This document shows, piece after piece, positions 53,551 through 60,983 of a DNA stretch of 64,000 bases (its first letter is position 1; each line of letters begins with the position of its first letter). The DNA is taken from positions 1 through 64,000 of the forward strand of contig JAGCPJ010000002.1 in assembly GCA_017965765.1 (NCBI GenBank). Direction: 5' to 3'. The DNA comes from Bacteroidales bacterium. GTDB lineage: Bacteria > Bacteroidota > Bacteroidia > Bacteroidales > F082. Under the pieces are notes generated by a model. That model searched no databases and was not told the DNA's origin. It saw only the letters and a program-made list of their open reading frames with translations. The position numbers and the translations under genes were made by a program.

Positions 53551-53994
53551 TTATCTGTCTGTTGGCGGTGGACCGTAAACGCAGGGTGGCACGAGATGGT
53601 CCAGGATGTCCTCGATGCGTTGTATGTCGTTTCTGGCCTTATTGCTGAAAGCTTCGTTTTCAAGAGCCTCTTCGTTCTTGCCTAAGATGGAGTTGATCTC
53701 ATTTAGCCGTTGGTACATGGCCACCTGTTCCTTCTTGATTTCAATCAGGGTGTTGCAGGTCTCGCGTTTCATGCTGAGATTGTCGTAATTGTTAAGGTCT
53801 TGCATGTATGGCGATCCCCAATAGACGGCTTCTCTTTCCTTGCTTTCGCTGATGCTAACCTCGATGCTGTCGCGCTCGGCCATCAGCTCCTTCTTGACTT
53901 TCCGGGGAATCCTGTTCTGGCTGGTGCATGAAACGACCAGAAGGGCCAAACCTGTCAAGACGCTGATCCATACGGTACGTACAACTTTTTTCAT
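53551..53994 (-). CDS. Small lipoprotein, partner of the radical SAM enzyme
   Basis: 147 aa. A basic start and hydrophobic core end in the lipobox VVSC with Cys23. The mature part is helical and charged (SIEVSISESKEREAVYWGSP, KKEQVAMYQRLNEINSILGK). It ends VPPCVYGPPPTDR with a single Cys at 138, a tail that looks like a recognition or modification site. The next gene downstream in the operon, 11 bp away, is the radical SAM enzyme. Anchored to the inner or outer membrane, periplasmic or surface-exposed. First gene of the four-gene minus-strand operon. Confidence 0.75.
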   Translation of the reverse strand: MKKVVRTVWISVLTGLALLVVSCTSQNRIPRKVKKELMAERDSIEVSISESKEREAVYWGSPYMQDLNNYDNLSMKRETCNTLIEIKKEQVAMYQRLNEINSILGKNEEALENEAFSNKARNDIQRIEDILDHLVPPCVYGPPPTDR

Positions 53995-54015
53995 TTTTCT
54001 TAGGTTTAGTCTCTA

Positions 54016-54023
54016 CAAAGATA
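54016..54023 (-). promoter_or_regulatory. -7 element TATCTTTG for the lipoprotein operon
   Basis: On the minus strand 54023 to 54016 reads TATCTTTG, 22 bp upstream of the ATG of the lipoprotein gene. No clear -33. It is divergent from the plus promoter at 54040-54071. Confidence 0.55.
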
Positions 54024-54039
54024 AAACTTTTTTTGGATG

Positions 54040-54071
54040 TTGAAAAGGATTGGTTAAAAAATGTAATTTTG
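54040..54071 (+). promoter_or_regulatory. Promoter of the acyltransferase gene
   Basis: TTG at 54040-54042, 21-nt spacer, TAATTTTG at 54064-54071, then ATG at 54090. Matches the Bacteroidetes consensus closely. Confidence 0.6.
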
Positions 54072-54089
54072 CTTTAAGTATCTGATGTT

Positions 54090-55112
54090 ATGACGAACAA
54101 AAAACACATTCCTTGGATCGACAAAGCGAAGGCTGTTGCGATGGCCATGGTTGTGTTCAGTCATGCAGAGATGGGATATGGTTATCTTCAAAAAACCCTA
54201 TTGAGTTTTCTTTTCCCATGGATCATCAATATCTTCTTCTTCCTGTCCGGCTATCTGTTATATAGGAAACAACTCACTGAGCCTTTGATCGTTGAAGACA
54301 GGAAGACTTTTCCAAGGAATGGAGCCAAGAGCTTGTTGTCCAATATCGTGTTCCGTATGATTCTCCCAGCGTTGTTGTTTTCACTGATAGAGTTTTTCCC
54401 CAGGAGTTTGCTCCTTGGGAACGGATTTGAGTGGGGGAGGTTCTTGTTCAAGACCATTGGCGGTGGCACCTTCTGGTTCATCAGTGCCTTGACACTCGCC
54501 GAATTGTTCACTTTGTTGATGCTTCTTACCAGGAAACGGAACGTGTGGTTCTATGTGCTGCTCTCGGTACTTGTGGCCAGCGTGGGGCTTTTGATGGCCA
54601 ATTTCAGACTGGAGCTTTTCCCCAAGGGCTACTGGGCGTATAAGAACGGGATGATAGCCATGCTGTTCTTGGCCTTGGGCGCCTTGTATTGGAAATATGA
54701 GCAACAGGTCGATCGTTTCCTGAAATGGTATGTCCTGCTGCCGATGGCCATCGTTTTCGTGGTGCTGGCACTGTCGTTTGAGTTTGTGCAGTACAACACC
54801 CGGATGTCCATCCCGTCGTTCGTTGCCAGCTTGTTCTCAATTCTGTTGATTATTCAAGGCTGCAAGCGGCTGCCTGAAAACCGTTTTTTGAGTTTTATCG
54901 GCAAGAACTCCCTGGGCTTTTATCTATTGAGTGGCTCCATACCGATGCTGCTGGGTGGTGTGGCCTATACCTACTACCCGGGTCATTGGTGGTTGGTCTT
55001 GTTGTTATGGTTGGTGGGATTTGCCTTGATCTACTTGGCGGTGAAACTCATCGTGCGTTGGATGCCGTGGCTCTTGGACCTTAGGAAACTATCCCGCAGC
55101 CGTCTTACTTGA
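54090..55112 (+). CDS. Acyltransferase 3 family membrane protein
   Basis: 340 aa with about ten membrane helices. IPWIDKAKAVAMAMVVFSHAEMG carries the catalytic His region, INIFFFLSGYLLYRK the second signature. It belongs to the OafA/acyltransferase-3 superfamily that acylates surface sugars. Unlike the acyltransferase at 28906 it is a single-gene unit with its own promoter and lies outside the polysaccharide locus; the target is unknown. Its last 8 bp overlap the end of the convergent DUF2147 gene. Confidence 0.8.
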   Translation: MTNKKHIPWIDKAKAVAMAMVVFSHAEMGYGYLQKTLLSFLFPWIINIFFFLSGYLLYRKQLTEPLIVEDRKTFPRNGAKSLLSNIVFRMILPALLFSLIEFFPRSLLLGNGFEWGRFLFKTIGGGTFWFISALTLAELFTLLMLLTRKRNVWFYVLLSVLVASVGLLMANFRLELFPKGYWAYKNGMIAMLFLALGALYWKYEQQVDRFLKWYVLLPMAIVFVVLALSFEFVQYNTRMSIPSFVASLFSILLIIQGCKRLPENRFLSFIGKNSLGFYLLSGSIPMLLGGVAYTYYPGHWWLVLLLWLVGFALIYLAVKLIVRWMPWLLDLRKLSRSRLT

Positions 55113-55563
55113 TTTTTTTCCAATACACGCTTTCGCCAATGCCGAGGACGCTTCCCCTGAGTTTGAGAATCCCGTCGTCGGTGAATTCAATTTGAAGGTT
55201 GGCTCGGATGCCGCGCTGAGGATCGTAGATCTTGGTGCCGCCCCAGCGTTGGTCCTTGGCATAGTATTTCAGCCCAGAAAAAAGCACGATCTGGTCGCAA
55301 GGAGTATTGCGCAGGCTCTTGTCATGGTTTTTGGTGTCGAGCAGCTTGTTCCCGTTGGCGTCCTTGTCCTTTTCAAGCCAGATCACCTGACCGGTGTAGG
55401 TGCCGTCTTTCTGTTTTGTGATGCTGACCTTGAACTGGTCATCGCCTTGTTTTCCCAAATAAGTGCCAATGATGTTGTCGCCATTGGCGTTCAGTGTATT
55501 TTGTGCTAGGGCTGACCCGACAAAGAGGGTGAGCATGACGATGAAAGCTAGTGCTTTTTTCAT
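55105..55563 (-). CDS. DUF2147 secreted protein
   Basis: 152 aa from ATG at 55563 (the track start 24 bp upstream is rejected, since MKKALAFIVMLTLFVGSALAQ is a normal signal peptide). The mature protein has DNIIGTYLGKQGDDQFKVSI, TYTGQVIWLEKDKDANG, LFSGLKYYAKDQRWGGTKIYDP and GSVLGIGESVYW, the DUF2147 pattern. Periplasmic, beta-rich, function unknown. Confidence 0.85.
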   Translation of the reverse strand: MKKALAFIVMLTLFVGSALAQNTLNANGDNIIGTYLGKQGDDQFKVSITKQKDGTYTGQVIWLEKDKDANGNKLLDTKNHDKSLRNTPCDQIVLFSGLKYYAKDQRWGGTKIYDPQRGIRANLQIEFTDDGILKLRGSVLGIGESVYWKKIK

Positions 55564-55589
55564 GGGTTTCGTATTTTTATTCAACAACG

Positions 55590-55621
55590 CAAAAATAAAC
55601 CATTTTGTTGTATTTTTACAA
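55590..55621 (-). promoter_or_regulatory. Promoter of the DUF2147 gene
   Basis: Minus strand: TTG at 55621-55619, 21-nt spacer, TATTTTTG at 55597-55590, then ATG at 55563. Good match to the Bacteroidetes consensus. Confidence 0.6.
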
Positions 55622-55622
55622 C
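55607..55622. repeat. Short inverted repeat GTTGTA-tttt-TACAAC
   Basis: A perfect 6-bp inverted repeat with a 4-nt centre lies between the divergent DUF2147 and DUF481-like genes and covers the minus-strand -33 element. It could be an operator or a small hairpin; nothing else supports either. Confidence 0.35.
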
Positions 55623-55636
55623 CTAATCCGCAAGAA

Positions 55637-56386
55637 ATGAATAGAATTAGGTTGTTTCTATGTATATCGCTGATTATCAGTACGATATGTGTTTTCGGCC
55701 AAAGGAAATGGCATTACAATGTGGGTCTCGGGGCTTCCTTGCACACGGGCAATGTCAACAATTGTAACGTCAGCCACGATGCCGCTTTGAACCGCAACGA
55801 CAGCATCGTTGCGTTCGATTTCAATTATCGGTTCCTTTACAGCTCCCTCATCCAGCGAAATGACCTGGGGCGTCAATGGGAAGAAACCAATTTTGAAATC
55901 AATGGGGGCGTGAAGATGGATTTGTATCAGTATGACAAATACTCTCCGTTCCTTGCTTGTGAGATGTTGACGAACAAATACAAGGGTTATGATCTCAAGC
56001 TCAGCGGACTAGTGGGGTTCAAGTATAGGATATACACCATCCCATCCATCTGCGACTATTCGGTCAGCGCCGCCTTTGTTTACGATTGGAATGATTTTAC
56101 CGATGCGACGGTCCTTCCCAACAACAACTATCGCATCTCGATTCGTCCCAAGATCAAGCAGAAACTAGCCGATAACCTGAGCCTATACCATTGTACATTC
56201 ATCCAGCCCTCGGTGCTCGATTTTGGCGATTACATCATCAACTGCGTGACCAAGCTGCAGACCCAGATCACCAGGATGTTGTTCCTTGACCTGTCTTTGA
56301 CTTACGATTACCGTAGCCGTGTGCCTTCAGAGAACTACAGGCATCACGATGTCTTGTCAGAGGTTTCGGTAAGGTTCAAGATCTAG
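55637..56386 (+). CDS. DUF481-like outer-membrane beta-barrel protein
   Basis: 249 aa from ATG 55637 (the longer frame from 55463 lies antisense to DUF2147 and is rejected). Signal peptide IRLFLCISLIISTICVFG. The mature protein alternates amphipathic strands typical of a barrel: WHYNVGLGASLHTGNVN, VAFDFNYRFLYSS, NFEINGGVKMDLYQYDKY and a final aromatic-ended strand VSVRFKI. The GLGASLHTGNV start resembles DUF481 (YdiY). No enzymatic residues. Convergent with GH97, sharing 4 bp. Confidence 0.65.
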   Translation: MNRIRLFLCISLIISTICVFGQRKWHYNVGLGASLHTGNVNNCNVSHDAALNRNDSIVAFDFNYRFLYSSLIQRNDLGRQWEETNFEINGGVKMDLYQYDKYSPFLACEMLTNKYKGYDLKLSGLVGFKYRIYTIPSICDYSVSAAFVYDWNDFTDATVLPNNNYRISIRPKIKQKLADNLSLYHCTFIQPSVLDFGDYIINCVTKLQTQITRMLFLDLSLTYDYRSRVPSENYRHHDVLSEVSVRFKI

Positions 56387-58755
56387 AGGGATCTGAGCGA
56401 TATGGCGAAACCGCCGCAAGGCGCCATCTTAAGCTTCAGCACGGATTTCGAGGTGACCTTCTTCTTCGAGATGGTGTATGCTTGAGGGTTATATTTTAAT
56501 GCGGAATTCGGAATGCGGAATTCGGAATTATCGGGGAGGCCGCAGGCGTTCTTGGCGTCAGCGTAGATGATGGCTTCATATTTCACACCGGGCTTCAGAA
56601 AATCCAGTTTCACCGTCACCTCACGTGCGTTTTCGTCAGTGATACCTCCGACGTACCAAACGTCGTGGGGAGTGGGGAGTGAGGAGTTGGGAGTGAGGAG
56701 TTCCACGTCATCGGGAATGGCATACACATAACGGGTGGCATTGCTGATGACGCCTTTTTTGCCGTCGGACAAGGCGGAGAGGCCTTCGGCGGCTTTGTTC
56801 AGCGAGGAGAGCTTGGGATGGCGGGCGGTGACGATGTAATCGCCGGGCTCAGCCATCAGGTAGATGCTGGTGTCCCAATCCACGGCGACGTCTTTGATGA
56901 ACTGGAAGGCGTCCAGGTAAGGCTCATAGTGTTCGGGGAAGTCGGCGGCCATTTGCAGCGGCGAGTAGAAGGTGACGTACAGGCCCAACTGGTTACAGAT
57001 GGTGTGGTGCATCTGTTTGCCCCAGAGGACGATCTTGCCCATGTCGGGCTCAAAGATACCGGGGGTGTAGTCCATGGGTCCTCCTTGTAGTCTGGTGAAA
57101 GGCAGGATGGTGGTATGTCCCGGCTTGATGCGCTCACGGAACTCGGTGCCCATGGCGCTCTCATTGCCGATCATGTTGGGCCAGGTGCGGCAGAGACCGG
57201 TGGGCCTGACGGCCTCGTGTGAATTCACCATGATATGGTGCTTGGCGGCTTCCACGATGGCATAGTGGTAGTGGTTGTTGATGGGCTGGCTGTAGTGGCC
57301 TTCGCCGAAGGGGATGATGGTGCCCACGTAGCCGCCTTTCACTGCATCGTAGCCATATTGGTTCATCAAGTTGTAGGCCTTTTCCATCCATCGCTCGTAG
57401 TTGACCGTGGAAGCGGAGCTCTCGTGGTGCATGAGGAGACGGATGCCTTTCTCATGAGCATACTTGTTGAGTGCGGGAAGGTCGAAATCCGGGTAGGGGG
57501 TGAGGAAGTCGAACACGAATTCTTTCTGTTTGCCGTACCAATCTTCCCATCCGATGTTCCATCCTTCGATAAGCAGTGCATCAAAACCGTGCTCCGCCGC
57601 GAAGTCGATGTAACGGCGTACGTTGGCGTTGTTGGCACCATGGGTTCCGTTAGGCGTGGCATGTTCATAGTCGGTCAATCCCAGCTTCACTGAGGGGAAG
57701 TCGTTAGTGTAGGACCAGGTGCTCTTTCCTGAGATCATCTCCCACCAAACCCCCATGTACTTGACGGGGTGGATCCAGGAGACATCTTCCAAGACGCAAG
57801 GGTCGTTGAGGTTGAGGATCAACCGCGAGGCAAGGACATCCGTGGCTTTCTCGCAGACCATCACCGTGCGCCAAGGAGTGGTGCACGGGGTCTGGATGCG
57901 GCCTTTGTAACCGGTGGCATCGGGGCAGAGGAAGGCACGGAAGGTAAACGGAGAACTATCGGGTAAATCATTTTCCGTTTTCCGTTCTCCGTTCTCCGTT
58001 ACTAAATCAAGGTGCATGGTGGGGAAGTCGAGTGTGGCTGCTTCGTGGATGTTGATGTAAAGGCCATTGTCGGTCTTCATCTGCAACGCAGTCTGCACGC
58101 CAGTCTTGGAAAAAGCCGTCCAAGGCCATCCGCCGTCTTTGTGGCCTGCCTCCCATAACTCGGGAATCTGCGACAGTCGCGACTCGGTGTAGTTGTACTC
58201 TTGGGTGTCCAGATCTCCAGGAATCCACCAAGCCTTGTGGTCGCCGGCCATGACAAACTCGGTCATCTCTTCCTTGAACCAGAAACAGACCAGCGAGTTC
58301 TCAATGGGGAACTCGTAACGAAAGCCCAAGCCGTCGTCGTAGAGCCGGAAACGGATCTGCATCACGGTGGCCTTGCTTTCGGTGGAGTGGTCCATGCTCT
58401 CCACACTTCCTATGGGTTGTTCCAAGGTGACCAGTAGCTCGTTATAGTGGTTGCGTATCCGGGCTTCCTCTCCCCAGACAGGCTCCCAGGTCTCGTCAAA
58501 AGAATCGTATTTCGTGTCTTTCAAAACAAAAGCATGGAACAAGTCGTCACGCCACTCCAAGGTAAAGCCCATCCTGGAGGGCAGTACCACTGGACTTCCG
58601 TTTCTGTTGAGGGCATAGTACGGTACGCCGTCCTTCAATTCAAAACTGAGTTCCAGCTTTCCGTCGGGACTGTTCAGTTTCACCGGTGCTGCGCCAAAGG
58701 CAAATTGCAGGATGCTAGTGGATAGTGCAAGAATTAAGAAGAGTGCTTTTTTCAT
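56383..58755 (-). CDS. GH97 alpha-glucosidase-like glycoside hydrolase
   Basis: 790 aa with a signal peptide (LFLILALSTSILQFAFG). N-terminal super-sandwich, then a TIM barrel (about 280-640) and a C-terminal beta-domain. WEMISGKSTWSY, LLIEGWNIGWEDWYG, AVKGGYVG, MVNSHEAVRPTGLCRTWPN and IGNESAMGTEF are GH97 landmarks; the Glu residues in the last two segments match the inverting SusB-type group, not the retaining alpha-galactosidases. Calcium-dependent, periplasmic. Three in-frame heptamer arrays insert NGERKTEN (about residue 252), TPNSSLPTPH (about 686) and NSEFRIPNSA (about 743). Confidence 0.9.
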   Translation of the reverse strand: MKKALFLILALSTSILQFAFGAAPVKLNSPDGKLELSFELKDGVPYYALNRNGSPVVLPSRMGFTLEWRDDLFHAFVLKDTKYDSFDETWEPVWGEEARIRNHYNELLVTLEQPIGSVESMDHSTESKATVMQIRFRLYDDGLGFRYEFPIENSLVCFWFKEEMTEFVMAGDHKAWWIPGDLDTQEYNYTESRLSQIPELWEAGHKDGGWPWTAFSKTGVQTALQMKTDNGLYINIHEAATLDFPTMHLDLVTENGERKTENDLPDSSPFTFRAFLCPDATGYKGRIQTPCTTPWRTVMVCEKATDVLASRLILNLNDPCVLEDVSWIHPVKYMGVWWEMISGKSTWSYTNDFPSVKLGLTDYEHATPNGTHGANNANVRRYIDFAAEHGFDALLIEGWNIGWEDWYGKQKEFVFDFLTPYPDFDLPALNKYAHEKGIRLLMHHESSASTVNYERWMEKAYNLMNQYGYDAVKGGYVGTIIPFGEGHYSQPINNHYHYAIVEAAKHHIMVNSHEAVRPTGLCRTWPNMIGNESAMGTEFRERIKPGHTTILPFTRLQGGPMDYTPGIFEPDMGKIVLWGKQMHHTICNQLGLYVTFYSPLQMAADFPEHYEPYLDAFQFIKDVAVDWDTSIYLMAEPGDYIVTARHPKLSSLNKAAEGLSALSDGKKGVISNATRYVYAIPDDVELLTPNSSLPTPHDVWYVGGITDENAREVTVKLDFLKPGVKYEAIIYADAKNACGLPDNSEFRIPNSALKYNPQAYTISKKKVTSKSVLKLKMAPCGGFAISLRSL
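56502..56529. repeat. Heptamer array, CGGAATT type, in GH97 gene (residue about 743)
   Basis: Four 7-mers: cggaatt, cggaatg, cggaatt, cggaatt. Relative to the gene it is in the opposite orientation to the TTCCG arrays of the glucan-synthase gene, yet the frame stays open. Confidence 0.92.
56667..56701. repeat. Heptamer array, GGGGAGT type, in GH97 gene (residue about 686)
   Basis: Five 7-mers: ggggagt, ggggagt, gaggagt, tgggagt, gaggagt. They encode a proline/serine-rich patch in the C-terminal domain. A different unit sequence with the same 7-bp period. Confidence 0.9.
57973..58000. repeat. Heptamer array, TTCCGTT type, in GH97 gene (residue about 252)
   Basis: Four 7-mers: ttccgtt, ttccgtt, ctccgtt, ctccgtt. 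Nearly identical to the arrays at 48853 and 51251 in a different gene. Confidence 0.92.
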
Positions 58756-58779
58756 GACAACTTGTTATTAATGTTTCCG

Positions 58780-58810
58780 CAAAGATAAAAAAATGTAATT
58801 TTGTCTCAAA
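58780..58810 (-). promoter_or_regulatory. Promoter of the GH97 gene
   Basis: Minus strand: TTTG at 58810-58807, 19-nt spacer, TATCTTTG at 58787-58780, ATG at 58755. Full match to the Bacteroidetes consensus; it overlaps the divergent -7 at 58796. Confidence 0.65.
58796..58803 (+). promoter_or_regulatory. -7 element TAATTTTG for the lipoprotein gene
   Basis: TAATTTTG, 22 bp before ATG 58826. Interleaved with the minus-strand GH97 promoter, so the two transcription units likely compete. Confidence 0.5.
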
Positions 58811-58825
58811 TTAAAACTTTTGCAC

Positions 58826-59956
58826 ATGAAAAAGTACATTTTCGTTATTGGCCTTTTGTGCCTGTTTTTGTATGCCTGCAACAACAATGGCAAGCAGGCT
58901 GTTGTCAAAGAAGAAAGCAAACCTATCCTGACCATCGACCAGGTGAATGAATCGTGGCAGACGACTACGATCAATGGTGTTGAGAGCAGTAACGTCCTGG
59001 AGTTGGTCAAGGCGTTCCATAAACAATGGCCGACCAAGTCAGTTGCTGCCTTGCTGGAGGACTTGAAGTTGCCTGAGGATCAAAGGCAGTATATTACGGA
59101 GTATTATCCAGAGTTTGCTTTCATGAGTTTCGCCGAGGGTAGCGACGATGCCGATGCTGAACAGATGGAGGCGCGCCTGTGGCAACGCTCCAACGGACAT
59201 CAACTCTTTGGCATCACCTTTTTCCAACCTTCCGCTGCCGTGAAGTCGTTTGTCGCCTTCTACGATTACGATCCCGCAAGCAAGACGCTGACGCCGGAAC
59301 CCAAAGACCTTTACACCTCTTCATACGCGAATACCGAGTTGGGTTATCATTTCACTCAGGAGAGTGACGATTTGGTGGCGAATGAGTATTTCTTCCATTG
59401 GTGGGCTGCCTTGCGTCACATCTATACTTGGAATGGAATGGACTTTGACGGTCCCATGATGGATTATGATGGCGTTGCCGACATCATGGATGAGTTCGAT
59501 CAGCAATACATGACCTACGAGATGGGTGATTTCTCCAAATATACCTTGATTGATATCGACGAGGACGGAGAACCTGAGCTTTGGATCAGCACTGAGGACG
59601 AGGAATACCAGGCGGTGTTGTCCATTGTCGAGGGTGCAGTGACCATTGTGGCTGGCAAGGATTTCAAGCGCCACCTGATCTTTTATAAAGGTGTCGTAGG
59701 CGATGCCGGCGGCTGTGGCACGGGTTGCTTTTATGTGCATTACACGAAGCTGAAAGACAGCGCTACCGAGTTTACCTTGGGCATCATGGAGAGCTACAAC
59801 TTTGAGACGGATGACTTGGATTACGAATACTACAAAGGCGAGGAGTTACTCACAGAAGCCGAGGGACAGGCGCTCTTGGATTCCTTCGGAGAGGTTCTCG
59901 AAGAGCCCGTGGTTGAATGGCGTCTGATATTGTTGGGAGAAGAAGAGGAATATTGA
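58826..59956 (+). CDS. Lipoprotein of unknown function with EF-hand-like loop
   Basis: 376 aa from ATG 58826. Signal and lipobox end LFLYAC with Cys18. The mature protein is acidic and soluble-looking; DIDEDGEPELWIS near residue 244 resembles a DxDxDG calcium loop as found in FG-GAP/VCBS-like or dockerin-like repeats. GDAGGCGTGCFYV near 293 adds a Cys pair. No family recognised. Likely outer-membrane or periplasmic. Confidence 0.65.
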   Translation: MKKYIFVIGLLCLFLYACNNNGKQAVVKEESKPILTIDQVNESWQTTTINGVESSNVLELVKAFHKQWPTKSVAALLEDLKLPEDQRQYITEYYPEFAFMSFAEGSDDADAEQMEARLWQRSNGHQLFGITFFQPSAAVKSFVAFYDYDPASKTLTPEPKDLYTSSYANTELGYHFTQESDDLVANEYFFHWWAALRHIYTWNGMDFDGPMMDYDGVADIMDEFDQQYMTYEMGDFSKYTLIDIDEDGEPELWISTEDEEYQAVLSIVEGAVTIVAGKDFKRHLIFYKGVVGDAGGCGTGCFYVHYTKLKDSATEFTLGIMESYNFETDDLDYEYYKGEELLTEAEGQALLDSFGEVLEEPVVEWRLILLGEEEEY

Positions 59957-59974
59957 TATTCCTAATTTAAGAAA

Positions 59975-60880
59975 CTATAAGAAAGCAGCTGTTTGTGCGG
60001 CCAACCTGGCGTTGTTCAGCACCAGCTGGATGTTGGAGGCGAGGCTGTCGCCGCCCGTGAGGTCTTTGACCCGTGCGAGCAGGTAGGGTGTCGTTTCCTT
60101 GCCATGGATGCCCAGACGTTTGGCGTCTGCGATGGCCTCGTCGATGGCAGCGTTGATGCGGTCTGCGTCCATGGAGTATTCCTCTGGAATGGGGTTGGTG
60201 ACGAGCATACCGCCGCCGAGTCCCATCTCTTGTTTGGCCTTAAAGGCTGCTGCCAATTCCTCAGGCGTGTCAAGGCGGTAATCCACCTTAAAGCCGCTCT
60301 TGCGGGTATAGAAGGCGGGCAGTTCTTCAGTGCCATATCCGATGACGGGGACGCCTTTGGTTTCAAGGTACTCCAAGGTGAGTCCCAGGTCGAGGATGGA
60401 CTTGGCTCCGGCGCAGATGACCATGACAGGGGTGCGTGCCAGCTCTTCCAGGTCGGCGGAGATGTCCATGGTGACTTCAGCACCGCGATGCACACCGCCA
60501 ACACCTCCGGTAGCGAACACTTTGATGCCTGCCAAAGCCGCGATGATCATGGTGGTGGCCACCGTGGTGGCGCCGTCTTGTCCCCGAGCCACGAGCACGG
60601 GTAGATCGCGACGTGAAGCCTTGGTTACGGCAGGGCCTTTCTTGCCGAGATATTCGATTTCTTCATGGGTCAACCCGGCTTTCAAACGGCCTTTGATGAC
60701 GGCGATAGTGGCGGGTATTGCGCCGCCTTCTCGGATGGTCTGTTCCACCCGTAACGCGGTTTCGACATTCTGGGGATAAGGCATTCCATGGGAGATGATG
60801 GTCGATTCAAGGGCCACAACAGGCTTGCCGGCTTGCATCGCGGCAGCCACTTCGGGCGAGAGGTCAAGGTATTTGTTCAT
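59975..60880 (-). CDS. psuG: Pseudouridine-5'-phosphate glycosidase
   Basis: 301 aa, normal length. VALESTIISHGMPYPQNVETA near residue 22, IAVIKGRLKAGLT, TKASRRDLPVL (catalytic Lys region), ATGGVGGVHRGAE and ICAGAKSILDLGLTLEYLET are clear PsuG/IndA signatures. It splits pseudouridine 5'-phosphate into uracil and ribose 5-phosphate. No psuK kinase is adjacent. Confidence 0.92.
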   Translation of the reverse strand: MNKYLDLSPEVAAAMQAGKPVVALESTIISHGMPYPQNVETALRVEQTIREGGAIPATIAVIKGRLKAGLTHEEIEYLGKKGPAVTKASRRDLPVLVARGQDGATTVATTMIIAALAGIKVFATGGVGGVHRGAEVTMDISADLEELARTPVMVICAGAKSILDLGLTLEYLETKGVPVIGYGTEELPAFYTRKSGFKVDYRLDTPEELAAAFKAKQEMGLGGGMLVTNPIPEEYSMDADRINAAIDEAIADAKRLGIHGKETTPYLLARVKDLTGGDSLASNIQLVLNNARLAAQTAAFL

Positions 60881-60898
60881 GATATTCGATTGTTACAG

Positions 60899-60906
60899 CA
60901 AAGATA
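60899..60906 (-). promoter_or_regulatory. -7 element TATCTTTG for psuG
   Basis: Minus strand 60906 to 60899 reads TATCTTTG, 19 bp upstream of the psuG ATG. Identical octamer to the minus-strand elements at 54016 and 58780. No clear -33. Confidence 0.5.
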
Positions 60907-60950
60907 GCGGTTTTTGTATTGGGCGATCATGCTATATTGAAAAAAATCTT

Positions 60951-60958
60951 TACTTTTG
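60951..60958 (+). promoter_or_regulatory. -7 element TACTTTTG for the L,D-transpeptidase gene
   Basis: TACTTTTG fits TAnnTTTG, 25 bp before ATG 60984. -33 not evident at the expected spacing. Confidence 0.45.
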
Positions 60959-60983
60959 TGGTAACATTCAACTAAGCAAAACT

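Noticed and set aside
55463..55636. N-terminal extension of the DUF481-like gene
   Set aside because: It runs antisense through the DUF2147 signal peptide; a proper signal peptide starts at 55637.
60795..60983. N-terminal extension of the L,D-transpeptidase gene
   Set aside because: It overlaps psuG antisense and contains the promoter region; ATG 60984 begins the recognisable domain.
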